The notes: generated by a model not told the origin, from the sequence alone. A stretch of DNA of 64,000 nt from Herbaspirillum autotrophicum (GCF_001189915.1 NZ_LFLS01000015.1:62001-126000); one strand, 5' to 3'; positions 27,451-36,858 are shown, counted from the first letter of the stretch. Numbers and translations: made by a program.

Positions 27451-29450
27451 CAGATATCCGCTTCGGCCTCGTTGCCGTGCTCTTCGATCCAGGCGCGGCG
27501 GGCCGCAGCTTCGCCTTTGCCCATGAGCATCGTGAAACGCGCAGTGGAGGCGTCCTGATCCAGTTCGCCGAGGCGCACCGGCAACAGGCGGCGGGTATCC
27601 GGATTCATGGTGGTTTCCCACAATTGTTCGGCATTCATTTCACCCAGACCTTTGAAGCGGGAAATGCCCCAGGCACCTTCCTTGAGGCCATCCTTGCGCA
27701 ACTTGTCTTCGATTGCCGTCAGTTCGCCGTCATCGAGGGCGTACAGTTTCTGTACCGGCTTCTTGCCGCGCGCCGGTGCATCGACGCGATACAGCGGTGG
27801 CCGTGCCACGCAGATGTGACCGTTCTCGATCAGTTTCGGGAAATGCTTGAAGAACAGCGTCAGCAACAAGACCTGAATGTGCGAACCGTCAACGTCGGCA
27901 TCGGACAGGATGCAGATCTTGCCGTAACGCAAACCGGTCATGTCCGGGCTATCGTTGTGGCCGTGCGGATCGACGCCGATGGCGACGGCCATGTCGTGAA
28001 TTTCATTATTGGCAAACAGACGGTCGCGTTCGGTTTCCCACGAATTGAGCACCTTGCCACGCAATGGCAGAATCGCCTGAAATTCCTTGTCGCGTCCCAT
28101 CTTGGCGGAGCCGCCGGCGGAGTCGCCCTCGACCAGAAACAGTTCGTTGCGGGTCAGATCGCTCGACTCGCAATCGGTCAGCTTGCCCGGCAGCACGGCG
28201 ACGCCGGACGATTTTTTCTTTTCTACCTTTTGCGCCGAACGCAGGCGGCTTTGCGCTTGCTTGATCACCAGATCAGCCAGCTTCTTGCCGTATTCGACGT
28301 GCTGGTTGAGCCACAGTTCGAGTGCCGGACGCGAGAAGGTCGACACCAGTCGCACTGCATCGCGCGAGTTCAGACGCTCCTTGATCTGGCCCTGGAATTG
28401 CGGATCGAGCACCTTGGCCGACAACACGAAAGAGACCCGCGCAAACACGTCTTCCGACAACAGCTTGACGCCCTTGGGCAGCAGCGAATGCAATTCGACG
28501 AAACTCTTGACCGCGCCAAACAAGCCTTCGCGCAAACCGGATTCGTGGGTACCGCCGGCAGACGTCGGGATCAGATTGACATACGATTCACGCACCACAT
28601 TGCCTTCTTCGGTCCATGCTACCACCCAGGCCGCGCCTTCACCTTCGGCAAAACCTTCGGCATCGGGACCGGCGAACTGTTCACCTTCAAACAGCGGAAT
28701 CAGCGGTTCGGCATTGGTCGATTGCGCCAGCGATTCCAGCAGGTAGCCGCGCAGGCCCTGATCGTATTGCCAGCTTTGGCTGTCGCCGGTTTTCTGATTC
28801 ACCAGCGTGACTTTGACACCTGGCAGCAGCACTGCCTTGGAACGCAGCAGACGTTGCAGTTCTTGCGACGAAATCAGCGGCGAGTCGAAGTATTTCGGGT
28901 TCGGCCACACGGAAACGCGGGTACCGGATTTCTTGTCGCCGGCAGCGGCGGCGCGGGAGGTCAGTTTTTCTACCAGATCGCCATCGGCAAATGCCAGTTG
29001 ATGGACCCCGCGGCCCTGTTCATCCTTGCGCCAGACCGTGATTTCGAGCCGTGAAGCCAGCGCGTTGGTGACCGAGACGCCAACGCCGTGCAAGCCGCCG
29101 GAGAAGGCATAGGCGCCACCGGAGCCCTTGTCGAACTTGCCGCCGGCATGCAGGCGGGTAAAGACGATTTCGACGGTGGGCACTTTTTCTTCCGGATGCA
29201 GACCGACCGGAATACCGCGGCCATCGTCTTCGACGCTGATACTGCTGTCGGCATTGATGGTGACTACGATATTTCTGGCATGACCGCCCAGTGCCTCATC
29301 GGAGGCATTGTCGATCACTTCCTGAATGATATGCAGCGGATTTTCGGTGCGGGTGTACATGCCCGGACGCTGTTTGACCGGTTCCAGCCCCTTCAGGACG
29401 CGGATTGATGATTCACTATAGTCGGACGGAGTGGTTTTTTTCGTTGCCAT
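27450..29450 (-). CDS. parE: DNA topoisomerase IV subunit B
   Basis: A 666-residue ParE, the ATPase subunit of topoisomerase IV. The GHKL domain shows EVIDNASDEALGG, DDGRGIPVG and the GGLHGVGVSVTNALA lid; the TOPRIM domain shows LVEGDSAGGSA with ILPLRGKVLN and the acidic triad ILSDADVDGSHI; the C-terminus RFKGLGEMNAEQLWETTMNP is the conserved tail. The ATG at 29450 is preferred over an in-frame one at 29501 because homologues begin at MATKK. It is the first gene of the parE-LT-parC operon. The 240 bases upstream contain no gene and no obvious regulatory site. Confidence 0.97.
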   Translation of the reverse strand: MATKKTTPSDYSESSIRVLKGLEPVKQRPGMYTRTENPLHIIQEVIDNASDEALGGHARNIVVTINADSSISVEDDGRGIPVGLHPEEKVPTVEIVFTRLHAGGKFDKGSGGAYAFSGGLHGVGVSVTNALASRLEITVWRKDEQGRGVHQLAFADGDLVEKLTSRAAAAGDKKSGTRVSVWPNPKYFDSPLISSQELQRLLRSKAVLLPGVKVTLVNQKTGDSQSWQYDQGLRGYLLESLAQSTNAEPLIPLFEGEQFAGPDAEGFAEGEGAAWVVAWTEEGNVVRESYVNLIPTSAGGTHESGLREGLFGAVKSFVELHSLLPKGVKLLSEDVFARVSFVLSAKVLDPQFQGQIKERLNSRDAVRLVSTFSRPALELWLNQHVEYGKKLADLVIKQAQSRLRSAQKVEKKKSSGVAVLPGKLTDCESSDLTRNELFLVEGDSAGGSAKMGRDKEFQAILPLRGKVLNSWETERDRLFANNEIHDMAVAIGVDPHGHNDSPDMTGLRYGKICILSDADVDGSHIQVLLLTLFFKHFPKLIENGHICVARPPLYRVDAPARGKKPVQKLYALDDGELTAIEDKLRKDGLKEGAWGISRFKGLGEMNAEQLWETTMNPDTRRLLPVRLGELDQDASTARFTMLMGKGEAAARRAWIEEHGNEAEADI

Positions 29451-29690
29451 GCAAGAAGTTTGATATCCAGATACGGCCGTTTCCAGCCAAAGAGTTTGCA
29501 TTCTAATGAAAAACCCGGCGCTGTGGACTAATGCCGCTCAGTTAAACATCGGATTTACCCGTTGTTCCGGTCTGGCGGCGGTCCGGAGCAGGGCACGCAG
29601 GCGAAAAGTTGCCTGAATGCTACGGCTGGTGCGCAAGATTGTAATCCAGACCCGGTCCGGGCGCGCATGCGGCCAGCGGCAAAGCCGGTG

Positions 29691-30458
29691 TCAGGTGAGA
29701 TTGAGGCCGCCATCGGCGAGCAGGATTTCGCCGGTCAGATAATGCGAGTCCACCAGCATTGCCACAATGTGCGCAATGTCCTCGGGTTGTGCCGCCCGTT
29801 GCATCGGTGCCCGTTCCTGCCACAGCGCCTGCGCCTTGGTCCAGGTCGCGGTGAGCGGGGTGTCGACCAGACCCGGAGCGACAGCATTGACCCGGATCGC
29901 CGGTGCCAGTGACAGCGCCAGCAACTTGGTCATGTGATTGAGCGCGGCCTTGCCGGCCGCATACGGAATCGATGCCCCTTTGGGACGCACGCCGGCATGC
30001 GAACTGATATTGACCACGCAAGCGCTGCGGCCGTGTGCGGCTGCGGCCCGCAAATGCGGTTCGGCTTGCGCCACCAGATGAAACGGTGCCACCACATTGA
30101 CTTCATTGAGTTCCTGCCATACGGCCGAGGTCGCTGCTGCCAGATCGTCATGGGCGATGATGCGGCTGATGCCGGCATTGTTGACCAGTACGTCGAGCCG
30201 GCCCCAGATTGCCACTGCCTGCTCAATCAGTCTGACGCGCTCGCTTTCTTGCGCCAGATCGGCCTGGATATACGCTGCCAGCGGCAATTCGGCGGCCATG
30301 CTGTTGCCCACATCGGCCGAGCTGCGCGAATGCAGGATGACGGCAAAGCCATCCGCCGCAAGACGGCGCGCGATGGCGGCGCCGATGCCGGAGGTGGAGC
30401 CGGTAATTAATGCGACACGCTGGGTGAATGCTTGGGGTGCGGCTTGATTGAGAGGCAT
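29691..30458 (-). CDS. SDR family oxidoreductase
   Basis: A 255-residue classical SDR with TGSTSGIG at 19-26, NNAG at 93-96 and the catalytic Tyr166 and Lys170 in IPYAAGK. An HSRSS segment after the second strand suggests NADP preference. The sequence resembles pteridine reductase or FolM-like and FabG-like proteins but I cannot assign a substrate. It lies 15 bases after the pirin gene on the same strand, so the two probably form an operon. Confidence 0.9.
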   Translation of the reverse strand: MPLNQAAPQAFTQRVALITGSTSGIGAAIARRLAADGFAVILHSRSSADVGNSMAAELPLAAYIQADLAQESERVRLIEQAVAIWGRLDVLVNNAGISRIIAHDDLAAATSAVWQELNEVNVVAPFHLVAQAEPHLRAAAAHGRSACVVNISSHAGVRPKGASIPYAAGKAALNHMTKLLALSLAPAIRVNAVAPGLVDTPLTATWTKAQALWQERAPMQRAAQPEDIAHIVAMLVDSHYLTGEILLADGGLNLT

Positions 30459-30473
30459 GAAAATTCAGGTTGG

Positions 30474-31307
30474 TCAGAACGGGACGCCGTCCAGCGTGCC
30501 CATTTTACCTTCGGTGAAATCGCGGCGTGCCTGCGCCAGCCGTTCCGGCGTATCCATCACGAAGGGACCGGAAAACAAGATCGGCCCGGGCACCGGCGTT
30601 CCGCCCAGCAAGATGAGGTCGGCACGGCGGCTGCCGGTGGCGCCGATATGCAGTTTGTCGCCGTGACTGAGCAGCGCCAGCTTGCCGGGATCGAGCACGG
30701 TGCCGCCGGCATCGACGCGGCCGTTCATGACATACAGGCCGAGCTCGGCGTTGGCATCGATCTGCAAGGTGGTGCTGTGGCCCGGATTGATCTGGATGCG
30801 TGCCAGCACGGTAGGTGAGGCCAGTTGCATCGGACCGCTGGTGTCATTGACCTGTCCGGCCAGTACCGTGACTTCGGCGCCATCACGCGTGAATGAGGGA
30901 ATCGCGGCGGCGCGCCACGAAGTGTAGGTTGGCTTGGCCAGTTTCTGGGCCGGTGGCAGCGTGGTCCACAATTGCAAGCCATGGCGTCCGCCTTGCGGTT
31001 GCTCGGCATGAATCACGCCGCGACCGGCGCGTATGCATTGGGCATCGCCGGGACCGAGACGATCGGTGATGCCCATGCTGTCGCGATGTTCGACATGCCC
31101 TTCCAGCAGATAGCTCAAGACTTCAATGCCGGCATGCGGATGGGGTTTGTCGCCGATGCCGCGCTGACTCTGATGGCGGTAGTGGTCGATGAACACAAAT
31201 GGTCCCAGATGATTGTGCTGCGGCAGCGGCAGGGCGCGCCACAACAGCATGTCGCCATCGTCGATGACGCGCTGGGCAGGTAACATGGAGGTGATTGTGC
31301 GGTCCAT
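30474..31307 (-). CDS. pirin family protein
   Basis: A 277-residue bicupin of the pirin family. The N-terminal cupin contains the metal site pattern HPHAGIEVLSYLLEGHVEHRDSMG and the histidine of GVIHAEQP, as in YhhW-type quercetin 2,3-dioxygenase-like pirins; the second cupin ends in VMDTPERLAQARRDFTEGKMG. The start at 31307 is supported by a GGAG at 31318-31315 on the minus strand, seven bases upstream; an ATG at 31328 is possible. Pirins act as iron-dependent oxygenases or as transcription cofactors. Probable operon with the downstream SDR. Confidence 0.9.
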   Translation of the reverse strand: MDRTITSMLPAQRVIDDGDMLLWRALPLPQHNHLGPFVFIDHYRHQSQRGIGDKPHPHAGIEVLSYLLEGHVEHRDSMGITDRLGPGDAQCIRAGRGVIHAEQPQGGRHGLQLWTTLPPAQKLAKPTYTSWRAAAIPSFTRDGAEVTVLAGQVNDTSGPMQLASPTVLARIQINPGHSTTLQIDANAELGLYVMNGRVDAGGTVLDPGKLALLSHGDKLHIGATGSRRADLILLGGTPVPGPILFSGPFVMDTPERLAQARRDFTEGKMGTLDGVPF

Positions 31308-31467
31308 GGTGCATCTCCGGTATGGCAAATGGTTCGTGGCATCTGATGTGCGGATGCCGGCTACCGATGATCATACGCCTGCCGGCGAACAGATGCTGAA
31401 CCGTCTCGCACCGTGTAGACTTTTGCTGTTGCCGGTGCGAATGATGACAATATTATTGAATAGACAG

Positions 31468-32070
31468 ATGACAAGCAGACTTCTCTTTCTTCCGGGCGCT
31501 TCAGGCGCGGCCGCGTTTTGGCAGCCATTGCAGCAATTGCTGGCTGCCGGCAAACAATCGGTGTGTTACGGCTGGCCCGGCTTTGGTGCCAACCCTCCGG
31601 ATCCGGCCGTGACCGGTCTCGACGATCTGGTGCAACAGGTGTTGGCCGATGTGGTGGCGCCGAGCGTGCTGGTGGCGCAATCGATGGGCGGCATCATCGC
31701 GCTCAAGGTGGCCTTGGAAAATCCGCATGCCATCAGTCATCTGGTGCTGACGGCCACTTCCGGCGGGATTGATATTGAGGGGCTTGGTGCGCAGGATTGG
31801 CGTGAGGCCTTTGCCGCAGAAAATCCGGCGTATCCGCGCTGGTTCATCGATTGCAAGGAAGATTTGTCGGCGCGGTTGCACGAATTGCAGATGCCGGTAT
31901 TGCTGTTGTGGGCCGATGCCGACCCGATCAGTCCGGTGGCGGTCGGGGAAAAACTGGCCGGCTGTTTGCCGCACGCGACACTGCAAGTGATTGCCCATGC
32001 CGGTCACGATCTGGGACGGGAACGGGCGGATTTGCTGGCGCCGCTGATCCGGAAATTTCTGGCGCCATGA
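31468..32070 (+). CDS. alpha/beta hydrolase
   Basis: A 200-residue alpha/beta hydrolase. The strand LLFLPGASGAAAFWQPL provides the oxyanion region, the nucleophile elbow is VAQSMGG (Ser in the G/A-x-S-x-G pattern), the acid is in LLWADADPISP and the catalytic histidine in AHAGHDL. Length is short, as in minimal lid-less hydrolases. The start could also be the ATG at 31441. It is divergent from the pirin gene and followed by a terminator hairpin of the converging YSC84 gene. Substrate unknown. Confidence 0.85.
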   Translation: MTSRLLFLPGASGAAAFWQPLQQLLAAGKQSVCYGWPGFGANPPDPAVTGLDDLVQQVLADVVAPSVLVAQSMGGIIALKVALENPHAISHLVLTATSGGIDIEGLGAQDWREAFAAENPAYPRWFIDCKEDLSARLHELQMPVLLLWADADPISPVAVGEKLAGCLPHATLQVIAHAGHDLGRERADLLAPLIRKFLAP

Positions 32071-32083
32071 TACGCCGTCATCA

Positions 32084-32115
32084 CAAAAAAATGCGGCACC
32101 CGCAGGCGCCGCATT
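32084..32115 (-). terminator. intrinsic terminator of the YSC84 gene
   Basis: A stem AATGCGGC / GCCGCATT (32090-32097 with 32108-32115) followed on the minus strand by TTTTTTTG. It lies 32 bases past the YSC84 stop and just after the hydrolase stop, so it may act in both directions. Confidence 0.85.
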
Positions 32116-32147
32116 GATCACATTACCGTATGTTGCTTACGCGGAAA

Positions 32148-32753
32148 TCATGGATTGATTTTCGAGATTTTCGCACCTTGCAGCGACACACCGGCCATGA
32201 TGCCGCCATTGGTCATGACGAAACCGACAATCGGTTGTTGCACCGTGTTGGTATCGATGTTGCCATTGGCGCCGACATTGGCGAGCGCGACCGTGGCATC
32301 GGCGCCGACCGTCCAGCCATTGCTGTTGCGGAATTTATCGAGCGAATCCTGCGTCATGAACAGCACCACGATCGCCTTCGACTGGGCACCGGCCTGGAAT
32401 CCGACAGAACCGGCCGTGGTGCTGTAGTAGCCCTCGGTACGATTGTTGACGCGCAATGCGCCCTTGCCGTATTCGCCGCCGACCACAAAGCCGGCTTCAA
32501 GCACGTTCGGGAATACCAGGACACCCTTGGCGCGCGCCACCAGCTCGCGTGAAGCAGGCGCGGTCTGATACAGCTTGGACAGCGTCGAATCGACGCCGGC
32601 ATTGATGGTGTTGCGGGTAGTGCCTGCGCTGGCATCCTTATCCGGCATGGTCGTCGTGCAGCCGGCAAAGGCAACACTGGCAATTGCCAGTCCGATAGCG
32701 GCAATGCTGCGCGTATTGAGGAAGGATGATTTTTTTGAGGAATTGTTTTGCAT
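32148..32753 (-). CDS. YSC84-related lipoprotein (lipid-binding SYLF domain)
   Basis: A 201-residue lipoprotein with a SYLF/YSC84 domain, a family that binds phospholipids; bacterial members (BPSL1445 group) are secreted or surface-anchored. The signal peptide ends in the lipobox VAFAGC. The domain shows AKGVLVFPNVLEAGFVVGGEYGKGALR and GFQAGAQSKAIVVLFMT. The start at 32753 is chosen because a GGAG lies seven bases upstream; two in-frame ATGs further out lack one. It ends at a clear terminator. Role probably at the outer membrane. Confidence 0.9.
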   Translation of the reverse strand: MQNNSSKKSSFLNTRSIAAIGLAIASVAFAGCTTTMPDKDASAGTTRNTINAGVDSTLSKLYQTAPASRELVARAKGVLVFPNVLEAGFVVGGEYGKGALRVNNRTEGYYSTTAGSVGFQAGAQSKAIVVLFMTQDSLDKFRNSNGWTVGADATVALANVGANGNIDTNTVQQPIVGFVMTNGGIMAGVSLQGAKISKINP

Positions 32754-33076
32754 ACGTATCTCCATACTGGATTTGACTTCGTGATTGAGCAATGTGACTG
32801 ATTGCACATATCAAGATATAGATATGCCTCAAAAATAGTAGCAGCTTTGTCGAGCTTGTCTAAGTTACATTTTTTTTGTTTTTGCGGAACTATTTTGGGT
32901 TTCTCCCGGTAAATATATTGCCACGGGGTGCTTTTGCTCTGCGCCCCGCTGTGGCTGCCGTATCAGGCCGGCCGGCCGGGCGGGGTTGCCGAAACGGCAT
33001 GTCATTGATAAATGGCAAGACCTGCGCGCAACACATTTGCCATCGGCGCAGCAGCGCCAGCGCTGATTGGCGTTGC

Positions 33077-33769
33077 TCAGCGTCCGGCCGCGCACAGACG
33101 CAGCAACAGAAAGCCCAATGCGACCGCCGGTACCAGCAGCGACCAGAACCCGGCCAGCCAGTAGCACAGGCCGCCGCCGACAGCGCCAATCGCAAAGCCG
33201 GCTACCGGCGGCCATGTTTTACCGATGCGCTCTCTGGTTTCCGGTGCGGCGACGCCGGTCATCAGATCCACCAGATCAATCACGATCTGGGTCACGTTGC
33301 CGGTCATCACCGTCGTCGGCCCCAGATGCAGGAAGGTGGTTCTGGAACCGGCATTTTGTACCGACATGGTGAGCACGCCGAGCATGCCGACGCCAATGGC
33401 GATCCAGCTGTTGGCATCCGCAAACGGCGCGTAATACACGCCGGCCGCCATGAACAGCAACAAGGCGATCAGCTCCACTGCCATCAGCGGCACGGCGGCA
33501 TCGCGTTGCTTGCGCAGCAGCGCCAGAATCAGCAAGCGGGTGAGGGCGACACCGATGATGAAGGTCGGCAGCGCCAGCAATTTGCCGATCACCCCTGGCC
33601 GGCCATTGGCGACCGAAGCACCGATCAATACAAAGTTGCCGGTGACATGCGCAGTGAACAAGCCGAACAAGGCGACGAAGCCGACCGTATCGACAAAGCC
33701 GGCGATAAAGGCTTTGAGTGTCGGCATCGCCGGCAATTTGCGACTGGCAGTCGTAGCGCTGATACTCAT
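33077..33769 (-). CDS. DUF1275 (YoaK) family membrane protein
   Basis: A 230-residue multi-pass membrane protein of the YoaK/DUF1275 family with about six hydrophobic segments. Conserved pieces are FIAGFVDTVGFVALFGLFTAHVTGNFV in the first two helices and LGPTTVMTGNVTQIVIDLVDL in the middle. Function is unknown; it is presumed to be a transporter. It stands alone between a 320-base gap, where I see no gene, and the amidohydrolase gene upstream. Confidence 0.9.
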   Translation of the reverse strand: MSISATTASRKLPAMPTLKAFIAGFVDTVGFVALFGLFTAHVTGNFVLIGASVANGRPGVIGKLLALPTFIIGVALTRLLILALLRKQRDAAVPLMAVELIALLLFMAAGVYYAPFADANSWIAIGVGMLGVLTMSVQNAGSRTTFLHLGPTTVMTGNVTQIVIDLVDLMTGVAAPETRERIGKTWPPVAGFAIGAVGGGLCYWLAGFWSLLVPAVALGFLLLRLCAAGR

Positions 33770-33817
33770 GTGTCCGGTTCCTTTGCACAGGTGAGTGAAA
33801 TGATGGATGGGGTTACT

Positions 33818-35596
33818 TTACACCGCCCAGCAGCCGCAACCGAATGCCCCCCAAAAGCCCTGGGCATCGCTGGTCGGAATGGTGCGGCCGACGGTGGCGC
33901 CATGCTGGTGTCCGTGCACCGCGCAGGCCTTGCTGCATGCACATTGCGCCGCCATGCGCGCGGCATTGGTCTGACCCTGGCTGCGCTCCTGATAACCGCC
34001 AAAGCGTTTTACCGGCGACCACGCCGGCAATACCGGCGGCAGCGGTGGCGCCAGATCGGAAAAATCGCCGTTGCCGTGCACAATCTTCCCGCCCAGCAAT
34101 GTCAATACCGAGGCCAGATGCGGGATATCGCTTTCGGCCACCTTGAAGTAATCGTCGCTCAATACCGCCAGATCGGCCAGCTCACCGACCACGATCCGCC
34201 CCTTCTTGCCCTGTTCATTGGAAAACCAGGTGTTGGCTTCGGTCCATAAGCGCAATGCCTGTTCGCGGCTCAGCCGATTGGCGGGTGGATAAAGCAGGGT
34301 GCCGCCGACGGTTTTACCCGTTACCAGCCAGGCCAGCGATACCCATGGGTTGTAGCTGGCAACCCGGGTGGCGTCGGTGCCGGCGCCGACCGCTACGCCC
34401 GCCGCCAGCATGCGCGCAATCGGCGGCGTGGCCTCTGCCTGCGACTGGCCGTAGCGGTCAATGAAGTATTCACCCTGAAATGCCATGCGATGCTGAACTG
34501 CAATACCGCCACCGAGCGCGGCAATGCGCTCGATGTTTTTCTGGCTGATGGTTTCGGCATGATCGAAGAACCAATGCAGGCCGTCGAACGGAATATCGCG
34601 GTTCACCTTTTCAAATACATTCAGCGCGCGCGTGATGGTTTCATCGTAGGTGGCATGCAGACGCCATGGCCAGCGATGTTCGGCCAGCAAGCGAATCACC
34701 CGTTCCAGATCGGCTTCCATGTTGGCCGGCAACTCCGGGCGTGGTTCGCGAAAATCTTCAAAGTCGGCGGCCGAGTACACCAGCATTTCACCGGCACCGT
34801 TGAGTCGATAGGAATCGTCGCCCTGACGGGGTTTCACGGTGGCGATCCAGCGCGCGAAATCATCGGCTTCACCACCGGGTTTCTGGGTGAACAGGTTATA
34901 GGCGATGCGCAGCGTCAGGTCGCCATCGGCATGCAGCTTTTCAATGATTTCGTAATCGTCGGGATAGTTTTGAAAACCACCGCCGGCGTCCACCACACTG
35001 GTAATGCCGAGACCGTTCAATTCGCGCATGAAGTGGCGGGTGGAACTGAGTTGTTGTTCGGGCGGCAGTTTGGGACCTTTGGCCAGGGTGGCATACAGCA
35101 CGGTGGCATTGGGTCGCGCCAGCAGCAGGCCGGTCGGATCACCGGCACCATCGCGCACGATTTCACCGCCGGGCGGGTTGGGCGTGTCCGGTGCCGCCGC
35201 ATTCAGTTCATCGATGGTCGGCAAGCGCTTTTCTGCGAATTGATGTTCGGTAAAGCCGCCCACCACGCGCACCCATTGCGGCGATGGCGTGACCTGCGCC
35301 TGCCGGCGCAACATGTCCATGGCATCGGCCAGCGAGGGTACGCCATCCCAGCGCAATTCCATGTTGTAGTTGAGGCCGCCGCGGATGACGTGAATATGGC
35401 TGTCGATCAAACCGGGAATCACGCGGCGGCCGCGCAAATCGATGACCCGGGTTTGTGTGCCGCGGGTCGGCATGATGTCTTTCTCGTCGCCCACTGCGCT
35501 GAAGCGGCCGCCGCTGATGGCAACTGCCTGCGGATCAGGGTGGGTCGGATCGAGCGTGGTAAAGCGGCCATTGGTCAGAATCAGGTCGGGATGCAT
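33818..35596 (-). CDS. YtcJ-like amidohydrolase with Cys/His-rich C-terminal tail
   Basis: A 592-residue metal-dependent amidohydrolase (family of exoenzyme regulatory protein AepA/YtcJ). The N-terminal beta-sandwich is followed by the metal motif GLIDSHIHVIRGG (HxH), HWFFDHAETIS with two further histidines, and the closing aspartate region GAGTDATRVASYNP. The C-terminus is unusual: after KRFGGYQERS there is CACSKACAVHGHQHG and a final FGCGCWAV, which could bind an additional metal or cofactor. The start at 35596 (MHPDLIL) or 35605 are both possible. XapX lies just upstream on the same strand. Confidence 0.9.
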   Translation of the reverse strand: MHPDLILTNGRFTTLDPTHPDPQAVAISGGRFSAVGDEKDIMPTRGTQTRVIDLRGRRVIPGLIDSHIHVIRGGLNYNMELRWDGVPSLADAMDMLRRQAQVTPSPQWVRVVGGFTEHQFAEKRLPTIDELNAAAPDTPNPPGGEIVRDGAGDPTGLLLARPNATVLYATLAKGPKLPPEQQLSSTRHFMRELNGLGITSVVDAGGGFQNYPDDYEIIEKLHADGDLTLRIAYNLFTQKPGGEADDFARWIATVKPRQGDDSYRLNGAGEMLVYSAADFEDFREPRPELPANMEADLERVIRLLAEHRWPWRLHATYDETITRALNVFEKVNRDIPFDGLHWFFDHAETISQKNIERIAALGGGIAVQHRMAFQGEYFIDRYGQSQAEATPPIARMLAAGVAVGAGTDATRVASYNPWVSLAWLVTGKTVGGTLLYPPANRLSREQALRLWTEANTWFSNEQGKKGRIVVGELADLAVLSDDYFKVAESDIPHLASVLTLLGGKIVHGNGDFSDLAPPLPPVLPAWSPVKRFGGYQERSQGQTNAARMAAQCACSKACAVHGHQHGATVGRTIPTSDAQGFWGAFGCGCWAV

Positions 35597-35617
35597 GATG
35601 GGCAATTCCTTGCGAGG

Positions 35618-35830
35618 TCAATGATGATCGGATGGCGGTGTGGCGCTGATGACGGTGGCCGGCTGCTGCGGATGCAGATGATCGCGCACCATCGATACCG
35701 CATGTTCGCCGGCCACCATGCCCAAGAGGCCGAGCAGTGCGATGATCGGCGGTGCGGGCGAGCGGATTGGCAGCAACCCGTACAGCAGGCCGACGCCGAG
35801 ACCCACCGCCAGTGACAGAATGTAGTTCAT
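35618..35830 (-). CDS. XapX domain (DUF1427) small membrane protein
   Basis: A 70-residue protein with two transmembrane helices (about 3-22 and 28-43) and the XapX pattern LGVGLLYGLLPIRSPAPPIIALLGLLGMV. A GGGAG site precedes the ATG. Proteins of this small family are commonly encoded next to YtcJ-type amidohydrolases, as here (13-22 bases upstream); its function is unknown but it is probably a membrane partner. It is divergent from a LysR gene. Confidence 0.9.
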   Translation of the reverse strand: MNYILSLAVGLGVGLLYGLLPIRSPAPPIIALLGLLGMVAGEHAVSMVRDHLHPQQPATVISATPPSDHH

Positions 35831-35907
35831 CTTGACTCCCTAAACTTGTGTTTAATGGAAGATAGTCCCATTCATAACGAGCTGCAATGGCCATGGTTAT
35901 AAGATAA

Positions 35908-35926
35908 GATTCCGTTTTTAGGAATC
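35908..35926. promoter_or_regulatory. dyad just before the LysR gene
   Basis: GATTCC at 35908-35913 and GGAATC at 35921-35926 form a perfect 6-bp inverted repeat with a 7-base spacer, 8 bases before the LysR start. It could be an autoregulatory operator in the XapX/LysR divergon. Only the repeat is seen; the role is inferred. Confidence 0.35.
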
Positions 35927-35934
35927 ATGAAGCC

Positions 35935-36858
35935 ATGGCAGACCAAATCAGTGACCTCAAGCTGTTGACCCAATTGGTGGCGGCCGGCAGCTTGTCGAAA
36001 GCGGCAGTTCATCTGGATAGTTCGTTGCCCGCCGTCAGTCGCCGTCTGGCAGCGATGGAAGCCCGACTCGGGGTGCGCCTGGTGGAGCGCCACGCGCGGC
36101 GCTTTGCACTGACCGAAGAAGGCGTGTTGTTGCACGCGCGCGCCTTGCACATCGTGCGTGATGTGGAGGAGGCTGAAGCCGAGGCCTCGGCGCAAGGCGA
36201 CATGGTGGGCGGTTTGTTGCGGGTCGGTGCGCCGTCGGAACTGGGGCGGCGGGTGATTGCGCCATTGCTGGCGCAATTCCGTGACCGCTGCCCGAAGCTG
36301 GAGGTGATACTGGTGTTGTCGGATATCGGCCTCGATCCGGTTGACGACGAACTTGATCTGGTCTTGCGCAACGGCATGCCGGGCGGCGCTACGGCGGTGG
36401 TGCGCAAAATCCTGAGCAGTCGTCGCGTGGTGTGCGCAACGCCGGCTTATCTGGAACAGCACGGCATGCCGCAAACGCCGGATGATTTATTGCTGCATGA
36501 CTGTATCCGGCTGGTGCGTGGCCGCCGTCTGTTCAATCAGTGGCCGTTCATGGAGCATGGCAAGCGGCGCACGGTGCAGGTCCGCGGCAGCCTGTCGAGT
36601 ACCAGCGGCGAAGCGCTGCATGACTGGATTCTGGCTGACAAGGGCCTGGGGCTGAAAGCCTTGTGGGATGTGCAAGCCGATCTCGACAGCGGCTTGCTGA
36701 TCGAATGCCTGCGCGATTTCTGGTGCGATGAAATCGCACTGTATGCCTGCTTCCCCGGTCATGCCCATATGCCGCGCCGGGTGCGTGCGTTTGCCGATTT
36801 TCTGATGGAGGCCCTGGCGCCGCAGGCGGCGACGCCAGCCGCGGCGTCGCGCTCCTGA
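35935..36858 (+). CDS. LysR family transcriptional regulator
   Basis: A 307-residue LysR regulator of the DsdC/CrgA-like subgroup. The helix-turn-helix is at about 8-62 (LKLLTQLVAAGSLSKAAVHLDSSLPAVSRRLAAMEARLG); the effector domain begins at GLLRVGAPSELGRRVIAPLL and shows the P-x-Y-L-x-x-x-G segment ATPAYLEQHGMP. It is divergent from XapX and the amidohydrolase (104 bases apart) and probably controls them. Effector unknown. Confidence 0.92.
   Translation: MADQISDLKLLTQLVAAGSLSKAAVHLDSSLPAVSRRLAAMEARLGVRLVERHARRFALTEEGVLLHARALHIVRDVEEAEAEASAQGDMVGGLLRVGAPSELGRRVIAPLLAQFRDRCPKLEVILVLSDIGLDPVDDELDLVLRNGMPGGATAVVRKILSSRRVVCATPAYLEQHGMPQTPDDLLLHDCIRLVRGRRLFNQWPFMEHGKRRTVQVRGSLSSTSGEALHDWILADKGLGLKALWDVQADLDSGLLIECLRDFWCDEIALYACFPGHAHMPRRVRAFADFLMEALAPQAATPAAASRS

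Noticed and set aside
32876-34249. 457-codon plus-strand frame opposite DUF1275 and the amidohydrolase end
   Set aside because: Composition (Gln, Arg, Gly rich) is typical of antisense shadows; it crosses two real genes.
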